DNA of 54,991 nucleotides from Pseudomonas sp. 30_B. GTDB lineage: Bacteria > Pseudomonadota > Gammaproteobacteria > Pseudomonadales > Pseudomonadaceae. A program made the translations under genes and the position numbers. Positions 32,904 to 40,998 of this stretch are shown in pieces (the first letter of the stretch is position 1; each line of letters begins with the position of its first letter). The notes under the pieces are model-generated. The model saw only the letters and a list, made by a program, of their open reading frames with translations, was not told where the DNA came from and ran no database searches. The DNA is taken from positions 47,327 through 102,317 of the forward strand of contig NZ_JAFGYY010000021.1 in assembly GCF_017491605.1 (NCBI RefSeq). Reading direction: 5' to 3'.

Positions 32904-33113
32904 ATGACTACTCGTCAAACCGGTACCGTAAAGTGGTTCAACCCTGAAAAAGGTTTTGGTTTCATCACCCCCGAAAGCGGTGCGGACGTATTTGTTCATT
33001 TCCGAGCGATCGAGAGTACCGGTTATAAAACGCTAGACGAAGGTCAGCGCGTCAGCTTCTATGTGACCAACGGCGCAAAAGGCCCTCAGGCCGATCAGGT
33101 GCAAGCTTTGTAA
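32904..33113 (+). CDS. CspA-family cold-shock protein (right cassette)
   Basis: A 69-residue cold-shock-domain protein with KGFGFI and VFVHF RNA-binding motifs. It is less AT-rich than the left copy and closer to chromosomal Pseudomonas cold-shock proteins. A tggaga site precedes the ATG. A strong terminator follows at 33131. It probably works as an RNA chaperone, maybe for phage or host transcripts in the cold or in stationary phase. Confidence 0.93.
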   Translation: MTTRQTGTVKWFNPEKGFGFITPESGADVFVHFRAIESTGYKTLDEGQRVSFYVTNGAKGPQADQVQAL

Positions 33114-33130
33114 AGGTCAAGGCAATATCG

Positions 33131-33154
33131 AAAGCCCCGTTAATACGGGGCTTT
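33131..33154 (+). terminator. Rho-independent terminator after cold-shock gene 2
   Basis: A 10-bp stem (aaagccccgt / acggggcttt) with the loop taat and a trailing t-rich stretch lies 17 bases after the stop. Confidence 0.9.
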
Positions 33155-33360
33155 TCGCTTCTAGGTCAACAGGATTAATCCAGCAAGTACAGCTGCTCGT
33201 GTGCAAACAATCCAAGGCGCCTTTACTCATCTGGACATACCGGATTTTACTGCATTGATGAACTGCTCCATTCCAATTGGGTTGTTGAGCCTCTCAGAGG
33301 ACCTGCCGGCTGCCATGCTTCCATAGATGTCTGATTCTGGCCGAAAGACTCCGCTTCAAT

Positions 33361-33379
33361 CTGTCGAAAAAGTGTCGAA
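33361..33379 (+). repeat. Putative integrase arm site, right copy
   Basis: An exact copy of the 19-base element at 22357-22375, 92 bases inside attR. The left copy lies 59 bases inside attL. See the left copy for the interpretation. Confidence 0.6.
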
Positions 33380-33451
33380 TCCACTGGGACGGAATGGACC
33401 AAAACGAGAAAGCTCCAACCTCCTTTATATCGAATTGGAGCGCATAGAGCC

Positions 33452-33468
33452 GGGCTGATACTCAGCCC
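33452..33468 (+). other. Hairpin beside attR, tRNA-arm mimic
   Basis: The dyad gggctga-tac-tcagccc lies just before the attR copy of the T arm and acceptor end. Read as gggct / 7-base loop / agccc it has the size of an anticodon arm, in the right place relative to the T arm. It may be chance or tRNA mimicry by attP. Confidence 0.4.
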
Positions 33469-33471
33469 AAC

Positions 33472-33505
33472 AGGGTTCGATTCCCTTCGCCCGCTCCAGA
33501 ATCCC
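33472..33505 (+). repeat. attR: attR core (34-bp direct repeat)
   Basis: An exact copy of 22264-22297. It holds the original host tRNA-Gly 3' end displaced by integration, without a complete tRNA. Confidence 0.93.
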
Positions 33506-33510
33506 ATGCC

Positions 33511-33551
33511 AAAGCCCCGGGCAACGCTCGTTGCCGGGGGCTTTTGTTTTT
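33511..33551 (+). terminator. Original host terminator of the tRNA-Gly gene
   Basis: A strong stem (aaagccccgggcaacg / cgttgccgggggctttt) followed by gttttt lies six bases after attR, so it ended the tRNA transcript before the prophage inserted. The remaining sequence from 33552 to 33641 shows no gene. Confidence 0.88.
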
Positions 33552-33641
33552 CGAAGCACCACCGCGAAGAAGTTGGCGCTCGACAGGAAACAGCAGGAAA
33601 AGAAAACCCAGCACTAAGCCGGGTTCATCGGGATTTGGGTG

Positions 33642-33947
33642 TTAACGCTCACGCGGTTCGCCGCTCAGCGCAGCCAGGACATGGACCGGGTCATTGTCGA
33701 TGGCTCTCAGCAGGGCACGCGCTGGCCCTTCAGGATCGCGGCGCCCCTGTTCCCAGTTGCGCAGCGTGCCAACGGCAACATCGATCTTTTCAGCGAATTT
33801 AGCCTGGGAAAGACCCGTGGCGCGGCGGATCTCGCGTACCTTCACCGCGTCGAGATGGAACTCGCGGGACGGCTGCCGTTCGCCACGCACGATCTCATCC
33901 ATCTGGGTCACGCTTTCGACCAGTTCTGCGAAGAGTTCTTTGTCCAT
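33642..33947 (-). CDS. HigA/NadS-type antitoxin
   Basis: This 101-residue protein has a Cro/C1-type helix-turn-helix in its second half (TGLSQAKFAEKIDVAVGTLRN and the conserved WEQGRRDPEGPA that follows). It lies two bases after the toxin gene on the same strand. Antitoxins of this class bind the toxin and repress the operon. The order toxin first, antitoxin second, is that of higBA-type loci. Confidence 0.87.
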   Translation of the reverse strand: MDKELFAELVESVTQMDEIVRGERQPSREFHLDAVKVREIRRATGLSQAKFAEKIDVAVGTLRNWEQGRRDPEGPARALLRAIDNDPVHVLAALSGEPRER

Positions 33948-33949
33948 GG

Positions 33950-34276
33950 CTACCTCCAGTTCTCAATGACCTGCCGAAGTGCCTTTTTCTGATCGGCAGT
34001 CAGGTCTTCCTGCCCGGCCTTGTCATAGGCCAGCAAGAATGCAATTTGTGAGGCGGATGTGAAGTAGTAGTAGATGACCCGGGCACCGCCTCGTTTCCCG
34101 TGTCCATTCGCGGCGATGCGTATCTTGCGCACGCCGCCAGTGCCTGCGATGACAGCTCCTGCATCCGGGTGGAGCGTCAGATTCTCTTGCAGCTTGCGGT
34201 AGGTTTCATCGTCTACGAGCTCAAGGATCTGCCGGGTGAAGACCGGCGTTTCGATGAAGATCATCCGCTGATCCAT
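33950..34276 (-). CDS. RelE/HigB-type toxin
   Basis: A 108-residue protein of the RelE/ParE fold (MIFIETPVFTRQILELVDDE, RKIRIAANGHGKRGGARVIYYYF, LLAYDKAGQEDLTADQKKAL). Members cut ribosome-bound mRNA or act similarly. It is first in the two-gene operon, followed by its antitoxin. It lies outside attR and is therefore a chromosomal gene rather than prophage cargo, although the boundary is close (about 440 bases). Confidence 0.87.
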   Translation of the reverse strand: MDQRMIFIETPVFTRQILELVDDETYRKLQENLTLHPDAGAVIAGTGGVRKIRIAANGHGKRGGARVIYYYFTSASQIAFLLAYDKAGQEDLTADQKKALRQVIENWR

Positions 34277-34383
34277 ACGTCATTGGCGTAGTGCAACTGT
34301 AGCGATTGGATGAACTTCGATCAATGCTGGCTTTCTGTACAGCTGCCTTCCCAACTCCCGAACGGACAACGCCAGACGCTGTT

Positions 34384-35532
34384 TCACGGCATCTGAAGCA
34401 CCGCTAGATCGAGCGGTTGCCCCTCATCGTGATCATCCGCAAACCGCTTCGCCACCTGATGAAACGCCTCATGGATATCCAGAAACGCCGCCACGATATC
34501 CGGGTCGAAGTGCGTGCCGCTGCCCTGCTGGACGATGCGCACGGCCTCTTCGTGGGGGAACGGCGGTTTGTAGACCCGCCGGGAAATCAGCGCGTCGTAC
34601 ACATCGGCCAGCGCCATCAGGCGCGCTGAAACCGGGATTGCTTCGCCTGCCAAGCCTTGTGGATAACCGGAGCCGTCCCACTTTTCCTGGTGGGAGTAGG
34701 CGATTTCGCGGGCGAGGTGCAGGAAGGTGCTGGGCTCGTCCATCAGTTGCTCGGCCTTGACGATGGCGTCCCGCCCCAGCGTGGTGTGGGTCTTCATGAT
34801 TTCGAATTCGTCGGGGGTCAGCTTGCCGGGCTTGAGCAGGATGGCGTCGGGCACGCCGACCTTGCCGATGTCGTGCAGCGGGGCGGATTTGAACAGCAGT
34901 TCGGTGACTTCGTCGCTCAGGAAGTCGGAGAACCTGGGGTGCGTCTGCAGCGCCTGGGCCAGCAGCTTGACGTAGTGCTGGGTGCGGCGGATGTGGTTGC
35001 CGGTTTCGTTGTCGCGGGCTTCGGCCAGCGAGGCCATGGCCATGATGGTCACGTCCTGGGTCTTCTGGATCTGGCGCGTGCGCTGGGCGACCTCGGCTTC
35101 GAGGTGCAGGTTCTGGTCCCGGAGCTGGTCGGCGGCGGCCTTGAGGGCCAAGTGGTTGCGCACCCGGGCCAGTGCGATGGGCGGCGAGATGGGCTTGGTG
35201 AGGTAGTCCACCGCTCCGCAGTCCAGGCCCATCTGTTCGGCCTCGGCATCTGTCCTGGCGGTCAGGAAGATGACGGGGATCCGCTGCAGGGCGGGGTCGG
35301 CTTTCAAGCGGCGGCAGACTTCGTAGCCGTCCATGTCGGGCATCATGATGTCGAGCAGGATCAGGTCGGGCAGCGGGAGCATGGCGGCCGCCTGCAGGGC
35401 GCGTTCGCCGTTGGTGGCGATGCGCGTGCGATAGCGCTCCTTGAGCAGGCCGGCCATGAACGCAATGTTCTGCGGCGTGTCGTCGACGATCAGGATCGTT
35501 GGCGGAGGGGCGGCATCCTGCGCGCTGCTCAT
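34384..35532 (-). CDS. Response regulator with HD-GYP output (REC-HD-GYP)
   Basis: This 382-residue cytoplasmic protein has a receiver domain (about 12-130, phosphoacceptor Asp in LILLDIMMPDMDGYE) and an HD-GYP domain with LHDIGKVGVPD and HQEKWDGSGYP intact, 62 residues apart as is usual. It is expected to hydrolyse c-di-GMP when phosphorylated. It overlaps the upstream kinase gene by four bases, so the kinase is its likely partner. Confidence 0.92.
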   Translation of the reverse strand: MSSAQDAAPPPTILIVDDTPQNIAFMAGLLKERYRTRIATNGERALQAAAMLPLPDLILLDIMMPDMDGYEVCRRLKADPALQRIPVIFLTARTDAEAEQMGLDCGAVDYLTKPISPPIALARVRNHLALKAAADQLRDQNLHLEAEVAQRTRQIQKTQDVTIMAMASLAEARDNETGNHIRRTQHYVKLLAQALQTHPRFSDFLSDEVTELLFKSAPLHDIGKVGVPDAILLKPGKLTPDEFEIMKTHTTLGRDAIVKAEQLMDEPSTFLHLAREIAYSHQEKWDGSGYPQGLAGEAIPVSARLMALADVYDALISRRVYKPPFPHEEAVRIVQQGSGTHFDPDIVAAFLDIHEAFHQVAKRFADDHDEGQPLDLAVLQMP

Positions 35533-38500
35533 GGGGTGGATTCCTCAGGGGTGATGCCAAGGGGCCGGACAGTGCGACGCAGCCGCTGCAACGCCGCATC
35601 GAAATCATAGTTGGTCACTTCCGACTCGAAGGCGGCGAAGTCGCCGTTGGCCACGAACAGTGTCTTCAGGCTCTCCAGATGGTCGAAAAGGTGATCCACC
35701 GCTTCGCCATCGGCCGATGCGAGCAGTATCGCCAGTTTGCTCGCGGCATCCATGGCATCGCCGGAGGATGCCGGCAGCGCCACGGGCTGGCTTGGGCTTT
35801 GCGGAGCAGGTCGCTTGCCGATCCAGCGCGCAACCACCTGCAGCACGATGGACGGCTCCAGCGGCTTGGTGATGTGGTCGACCATGCCGGCATCGATGCA
35901 CTGGCGGTGCTCATCGGGCAGCGCATGGGCGGTCATGGCGATGATGGGCAGGCCGGCGAACCGGGCATCGGCACGCACGAGGCGGGTCGCCTCGAGGCCG
36001 CCCATCTCCGGCATCTGCAGGTCCATCAATACGACGTCATAGCCTTCCGGGCCGGCGCTGCGGAGGATTTCAAGGGCCTCGCGACCATTGCTCGCAAGCC
36101 GCACCTCGGCTCCCGCACCTTCCAGCAGTTCGCGGGCGATCTGCTGGTTGACGCCGTTGTCTTCGACCAGCAGCAGCTTCGCGCCGTCCAGGGGCTGGTG
36201 CAGGACATTGCTCGTACCCATGGGCGTAGCGGCCGGCGCGCGTACCGGGAAGAGCTGGATCAGTACGTCGGCAAGCGACGATGCGCTCACGGGTTTGTAC
36301 AGCAGGGCCTTGATGTTCTCCGGTTGCCCCTGGTCCCCGTCCGCGTCCTGCTCGTCCTCACCAAACGGCTGGAGCAGGATGACCGGCAGGGCGGGCGCTT
36401 CGCGGGCCAGCCTCTGCGCCGGTGCAATACCGTCCAGCGCAGGCATCCCGGTGTCCAGGAAGGCCACGCCGAAGGGGTTCCGTTGCGCGCTGGAGATGGC
36501 CTGCAGGGCCTCTTGCGGCGAGGAGACTGCAAGGGGATCGAGCCCCATGGTTTGTAGCATCTGCGAGAGCAGCTCACGCACCGTCGCGTTGTCGTCGATC
36601 ACCAGGGCGCGCATGCCCTGGAGCGCCTCCGGCAGGGTCTGGCGCGGTTGCACGGCGCCCTCCTCCTGGACGAACCAGGCGGTGAAGCTGAACGTGCTGC
36701 CCTGGCCAGGAGTGGAGTCGACCTCGATCGTTCCCCCCATCAGGTCCACGATGCGCCGGCAGATGGCCAACCCCAGCCCCGTGCCGCCGTACTTGCGGGT
36801 CGTCGAGCCATCGGCCTGGCTGAATGCGTTGAACAGCTCGCCCGCCTGTTCGCGCGTCACGCCAATCCCGGTGTCGCTGACCTGGACCTGCAACTGCACG
36901 CGATCGCCCTCACGGCCAGCCATGCTGACCCGGACGACGATCTGCCCCTGCTCGGTGAACTTGACCGCATTGCTGAGCAGATTGGTGAGCACCTGGCCAA
37001 GCCGCAGGGGATCGCCACGCAGCATCAGCGGAACGTCCCCGGCGATGTCGCAGAGCATCTCCAGCCCCTTGCTCGTCGCCTTCTGCGCCACCAGGGCCAC
37101 GCTGCCATCCAGGACCTGGTCCAGGCGGAACAGGGCATGCTCCAGTTCGAGCTTGCCGGCCTCGACTTTCGAGAAATCGAGGATGTCGTTGATGATCCCG
37201 AGCAGCGCCGTGCCGGCGCTGTGGATCTTGGCGATGTAGTCGCGTTGCTTGGGCGAGAGCTCGGTTTTCTGGGCCAGATGCGCCATGCCGATGATGGCGT
37301 TCATGGGCGTGCGGATTTCATGGCTCATATTGGCCAGGAACATGGATTTGGACTGGGTGGCCTCCTCCGCGGTCTGCTTGGCGATGCGCAGGTGCGTGAG
37401 CAGCCGCTCCTGCTCGTTGGTCAGCTTTTCCAGGTCCCGGGTGCGCTCCATCACTTTCGCCTCCAGGCCCCGTGTAGCCTCCAGCAGCATCACGCGCATG
37501 TGCTCCTGGGCATTGACCAGCTTGTCGATTTCACGGGTGTGGGTGGAAAACCGCACCGGCTCGTCGAGCTGCAGGCTGCCGATGCGCTCACTTTCCGCCG
37601 CCAGATGGTCCATCACGTTGGCGAAGCGCCTGGAGAATCGATGCGCCACCATGAACACCAGGCCCAGCACCGCCAGGATCATGAGCAGCATGGCCGTGGT
37701 GTGCCAGTTGGTGGTCAGGGTGAAATCGCTGCGCGGGCCGAGCGTTGCGACCTGCAAGTGCAGATCGCCGAACTGCAATGGCCGGAATCTAGCAATCCAC
37801 GGCTCGGCGGCGACCTTGAAGAAAACCGGGGCATCGCTGGGGTTGCCTTGCCCGCGCCATGCGGCAAGCGCAGCGGCCAGCTTGGTCGCGCCCGCTTCGT
37901 CCGCGGACTTGGAAAGCCAATCCGCCGGGTTGCTGTCAGCAACGCCCGGCAGGAATCGTGGCGGCGCCAGCAGCCTGGCATCCTGGGTCAGCAGCGCCGC
38001 ACTGCCATTGATCCCGACCTGGAGCTGCGAGGTGAAACGGGCGAGGTCATGCAGCAGCAGATCCAGCGCCACGACCCAGGTCTCGCCGGGCTGGGCTCCG
38101 TTCCAGCGCAGCGTAGCGGTGATGCCGATGTCCTTGCGCTCGAAGAAGGGGTACGGCGCGGTCCAGTGGACCAGTCCTGCCGACGCGGCCTGCGCCTCCT
38201 TGTACCAGGGCCGGGTGCGCGCGTCATACAGGCGCACGATGCGCTCCTCGCGCAGCAGCCGGCCCTCATCGTCGTAATGGAACCAGCGTTGTACGGCGCC
38301 GTCCCTGGGGATATTGGCGACCCGCACGATCCAGCTCGCGCCCTGTTCCGACTCCGGGTTGAGTTCGATATAGCGCCCCTGCCCGTCGGCGAAGATGGCC
38401 CCCGCGAATTGGCGCTGGGCCTTCATCGCCGGGATCAGCAGAGTCGCGAAGGCATCGGGCGCCTCGGTATCCAGAACCCCGCTGCGTCCCCAGTCCCTCA

Positions 38501-38762
38501 GCATGCCCAGCTGTTGGGTGGCCGCGCCAAACAGTTTGCCGACGTCGTTTTCCACCTGCTCCGATGCCCGGGCCATGGCCGTATCGGCGAGTTCCTGCTG
38601 CGCAGGACGGGTGACGACGAGGTAGGTGGCAACGGCGAATATCGCGAAAGCCAGGACCACGATGCCAAGAATCCGGTACAGCAGGTAGTCGTGGATGGCC
38701 GGCCGACCTTTGGATCGACGGGCGCGCGCCTTCAGCCGAACGAGGATGTCCGCGAGATCCAT
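35529..38762 (-). CDS. Hybrid sensor histidine kinase with two receiver domains
   Basis: This 1077-residue inner-membrane protein has a membrane helix near 30-50, a periplasmic Cache-like sensor (about 55-345), a second helix, HAMP, a coiled coil, and a histidine kinase core. The phosphoacceptor His is in MSHEIRTPMNAII (about 480), and the ATPase domain has the expected N, G1 and G2 boxes (NLLSNAVKFTEQG, GTGLGLAI). Two receivers follow, with acceptor Asp in FLDTGMP and in LMDLQMPEMGG. The last 90 residues replace an HPt domain but lack its His. It is coupled to the REC-HD-GYP gene. Confidence 0.9.
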   Translation of the reverse strand: MDLADILVRLKARARRSKGRPAIHDYLLYRILGIVVLAFAIFAVATYLVVTRPAQQELADTAMARASEQVENDVGKLFGAATQQLGMLRDWGRSGVLDTEAPDAFATLLIPAMKAQRQFAGAIFADGQGRYIELNPESEQGASWIVRVANIPRDGAVQRWFHYDDEGRLLREERIVRLYDARTRPWYKEAQAASAGLVHWTAPYPFFERKDIGITATLRWNGAQPGETWVVALDLLLHDLARFTSQLQVGINGSAALLTQDARLLAPPRFLPGVADSNPADWLSKSADEAGATKLAAALAAWRGQGNPSDAPVFFKVAAEPWIARFRPLQFGDLHLQVATLGPRSDFTLTTNWHTTAMLLMILAVLGLVFMVAHRFSRRFANVMDHLAAESERIGSLQLDEPVRFSTHTREIDKLVNAQEHMRVMLLEATRGLEAKVMERTRDLEKLTNEQERLLTHLRIAKQTAEEATQSKSMFLANMSHEIRTPMNAIIGMAHLAQKTELSPKQRDYIAKIHSAGTALLGIINDILDFSKVEAGKLELEHALFRLDQVLDGSVALVAQKATSKGLEMLCDIAGDVPLMLRGDPLRLGQVLTNLLSNAVKFTEQGQIVVRVSMAGREGDRVQLQVQVSDTGIGVTREQAGELFNAFSQADGSTTRKYGGTGLGLAICRRIVDLMGGTIEVDSTPGQGSTFSFTAWFVQEEGAVQPRQTLPEALQGMRALVIDDNATVRELLSQMLQTMGLDPLAVSSPQEALQAISSAQRNPFGVAFLDTGMPALDGIAPAQRLAREAPALPVILLQPFGEDEQDADGDQGQPENIKALLYKPVSASSLADVLIQLFPVRAPAATPMGTSNVLHQPLDGAKLLLVEDNGVNQQIARELLEGAGAEVRLASNGREALEILRSAGPEGYDVVLMDLQMPEMGGLEATRLVRADARFAGLPIIAMTAHALPDEHRQCIDAGMVDHITKPLEPSIVLQVVARWIGKRPAPQSPSQPVALPASSGDAMDAASKLAILLASADGEAVDHLFDHLESLKTLFVANGDFAAFESEVTNYDFDAALQRLRRTVRPLGITPEESTP

Positions 38763-38877
38763 GCACGCCCCCTTGCAACGGCTATCGAAATGCTATGAGT
38801 CATTCTGGCATGTACCGCGAAAAAAACGCATGCCATGACGTAAGCGGCATCCAGGAGGATTGCCTGGCTCCCACGCC

Positions 38878-39780
38878 TCAGGGCCGTGCCGGATCAGGAA
38901 TCAGCGCCGCCAGCCGTGGCGAGGCCCAATCTATGAACTGCCGCACCCGCGACGACAGCAGCCGAGCGTGCGGGTACACCATCTGGATTGGAATATCCGC
39001 TAGTTCGAACGCCGGCAGTACCCGCACCAGGCGACCATCGGCCAGCTCGCTGGCGATCTGGTAATGCAGCAACCGGCCGATGCCGACGCCTTGCTGGCAG
39101 GCCAGGCTGGCAACCTGAATCTGGTTGGTGGTCATGCGCGCCGGAACGGTCCGGCTCACGACAGTGTCCTGTTCGAGGAATTGCCAGTGTTTGCCCTGGG
39201 GCGCGAAGGCAACGCAGGCATGATCCTGCAGGTCCGATGGCTGCCGCGGTGTGCCTTTGTCCTGCAGGTATGCCGGGCTGGCGCAATGCACCAGGCGGGT
39301 ATGCCCCAGGGGCGTCGTCACCAGTGAAGAGTCCGGCAGCTGCCCGATGCGAATCGCCAGCTCGATGCCCTCCTCCAGCAGGTCGACCAGACGATCGAGC
39401 AGGATCAGCTCGACCTGGATGGAGGGATGCAAGGCCAGGAATTCGTTGACCAGTGGCGCGACGTAGCGGCGTCCGAACTCGACCGGCACCGTGATGCGCA
39501 GCAGGCCACCCGGGCTTTTGCGCCGTGCATCGAAGCCATGTTCGACCTCATCGAACTCCGCCAGTATCCGCCGGCTCCAGGCGAGGAACTCGGTGCCTTC
39601 GTCGGTCAGGGCCAGGCGTCGGGTCGTGCGATTGATCAGTCGTGTGCCGAGGTGCTTCTCCAGCGCCGCCAGGGTACGAACCACCGATGCCGTGGACTGC
39701 CCGGAGGCGTTCGCCGCAGCACTGAGGCTGCCGCTGTCGACAATCCGCACCAGGGTTGCCATGGCTTTCAATCGGTCCAA
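38878..39780 (-). CDS. LysR-type regulator
   Basis: A 300-residue LysR protein with a clear N-terminal helix-turn-helix (SLSAAANASGQSTASVVRTL) and an effector domain. The open frame extends to 39873, but the TTG at 39780 (LDRLKAMATLVRI) gives the standard start and length. It is divergent from the VOC and glutathione transferase genes, so it likely controls them. Ligand unknown. Confidence 0.83.
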   Translation of the reverse strand: MDRLKAMATLVRIVDSGSLSAAANASGQSTASVVRTLAALEKHLGTRLINRTTRRLALTDEGTEFLAWSRRILAEFDEVEHGFDARRKSPGGLLRITVPVEFGRRYVAPLVNEFLALHPSIQVELILLDRLVDLLEEGIELAIRIGQLPDSSLVTTPLGHTRLVHCASPAYLQDKGTPRQPSDLQDHACVAFAPQGKHWQFLEQDTVVSRTVPARMTTNQIQVASLACQQGVGIGRLLHYQIASELADGRLVRVLPAFELADIPIQMVYPHARLLSSRVRQFIDWASPRLAALIPDPARP

Positions 39781-39893
39781 TGTCGGGCCTCGTCTGTGCA
39801 GTAAGCGCAATAGTGTTGTCAGCTTACAGGCATTGGTGAAACCGCCGTCAATGGACACACTGGGCGCATCCAAGCCTTGCGTGATGTCCCGCC

Positions 39894-40343
39894 ATGAATG
39901 CTGATGCCTCCGCCAGCCTGCGCAACCCGTCGCCCGTCATAGCCTATGATCACATCGGCATCCGCGTCAGCGACCGCAGCCGTGCCCTGGCGTTCTACGA
40001 GGCGCTGGGGTTCGTCGAAACCATGCGTTTCAGCGACTTCGAAGCGAATGAGATGCTTGCCCCCAGCGGCGTGCGCATCAACCTGATCTTCAACGGCGCC
40101 CGCCAGCTCAATGCCCACAATGTGCTGCTGGATGCGCCCATCAAGCTGCCCGGCATCACTCACCCGGCCTTCATCGTGGAGGACCTGGAAGCCCTGCAGG
40201 GCTGGCTGCTGCAACGCGGCATCACCATCACCGAAGGGCCGCACCGGATCGGGCCACGTCGCATTGCGCTGTTCATTCGCGACCCCGACGGCAATGTCCT
40301 GGAGTTCAACCAGCTATTGGCCACTAACAAGGAAACGTCATGA
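39894..40343 (+). CDS. VOC/glyoxalase-superfamily protein
   Basis: This 149-residue protein has the two beta-alpha-beta-beta-beta units of the vicinal oxygen chelate fold (YDHIGIRVSDRSRALAFYEA and the ending FIRDPDGNVLEF). His in DHIGIRV and Glu in LEFN fit metal ligands. Glyoxalases, dioxygenases and resistance proteins share this fold and the substrate cannot be read. It overlaps the glutathione transferase gene by four bases, which suggests a glutathione-dependent detoxification step. Confidence 0.83.
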   Translation: MNADASASLRNPSPVIAYDHIGIRVSDRSRALAFYEALGFVETMRFSDFEANEMLAPSGVRINLIFNGARQLNAHNVLLDAPIKLPGITHPAFIVEDLEALQGWLLQRGITITEGPHRIGPRRIALFIRDPDGNVLEFNQLLATNKETS

Positions 40344-40933
40344 AGCTCTATGACCTGGAACTGTCCGGCAACTGCTACAAGGTCCGCCTGTTCGCCCACC
40401 TGGCAAAACTGGACCTGGAAATCGTCCCCGTGGACTTTCTCGGCGGCGAGCACAAGCGCGCGCCGCTGATCGACCTCAACCCCTGGGGCGAGCTGCCTAT
40501 TCTGGTGGATGGCCAGCGAGTGCTGCGCGATTCGCAGGCAATCCTGGTGTACCTGGCCGGCACCTATGGTGGTGCGGCCTGGTGGCCGGTGGAGCCGCAC
40601 CTGCAAGCGGAGATCATGCAATGGCTCTCGACGGCGGCCAACGAGATCCAGAACGGCCCCTGCGCCGCACGGCTGGTAGACAAGTTCGGCTATGACATCG
40701 ACAAGGCCGACACCCTCGCCCGCGCCGCCCGCATCCTGCCGCTGCTGGACGCGCACCTGGCCAAGCACGACTGGCTGGCGCTTTCCCGCCCGACCATTGC
40801 CGACTGTGCGGTGTTCCCCTATGTCGCGCTGGCGCCCGAAGGCGGTATCGACCTGGCGCCCTATACCCACATCGCGCACTGGATCGACAGGATCCAGCAG
40901 TTGCCCGGGTTCGTGCCGATGCCGGGGATCTGA
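40340..40933 (+). CDS. Glutathione S-transferase family protein
   Basis: A 197-residue protein with a thioredoxin-like N-terminal domain (MKLYDLELSGNCYKVRLFAH, NPWGELPILVDG, RDSQAILVYLA) and an all-helical C-terminal domain. It conjugates or isomerises electrophilic substrates with glutathione, and with the VOC partner may remove toxic aldehydes or similar compounds. Expressed with the upstream gene (ATGA overlap). Confidence 0.88.
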   Translation: MKLYDLELSGNCYKVRLFAHLAKLDLEIVPVDFLGGEHKRAPLIDLNPWGELPILVDGQRVLRDSQAILVYLAGTYGGAAWWPVEPHLQAEIMQWLSTAANEIQNGPCAARLVDKFGYDIDKADTLARAARILPLLDAHLAKHDWLALSRPTIADCAVFPYVALAPEGGIDLAPYTHIAHWIDRIQQLPGFVPMPGI

Positions 40934-40998
40934 CCGGGGCTGCGGGCCTGCAGAATCGATGCAGGCCCGCAGCAGGATCAACAAGTCGCCCCCTGCGG

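Larger units (their letters stand above)
22264..33505 (-). mobile_element. Pf1-like filamentous prophage in tRNA-Gly
   Basis: The element is about 11.2 kb between 34-bp direct repeats. On the minus strand it has the gene order known for Pf prophages: regulator and small proteins, ssDNA-binding protein, major coat protein, adsorption protein, DUF2523 protein, Zot-type ATPase, replication initiator, integrase. A divergent repressor lies upstream, and accessory genes lie at both ends. All structural genes I can recognise are intact, so it may be active. P. aeruginosa Pf4 also uses a tRNA-Gly gene. Confidence 0.92.

Noticed and set aside
33247..33507. Minus-strand open frame across attR
   Set aside because: It covers the arm site, attR and displaced tRNA end, with no coding character; it is chance.
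33642..34276. Toxin-antitoxin pair as prophage cargo
   Set aside because: Both genes lie outside the attR core and beyond the original host terminator, so they are not within the present prophage borders.
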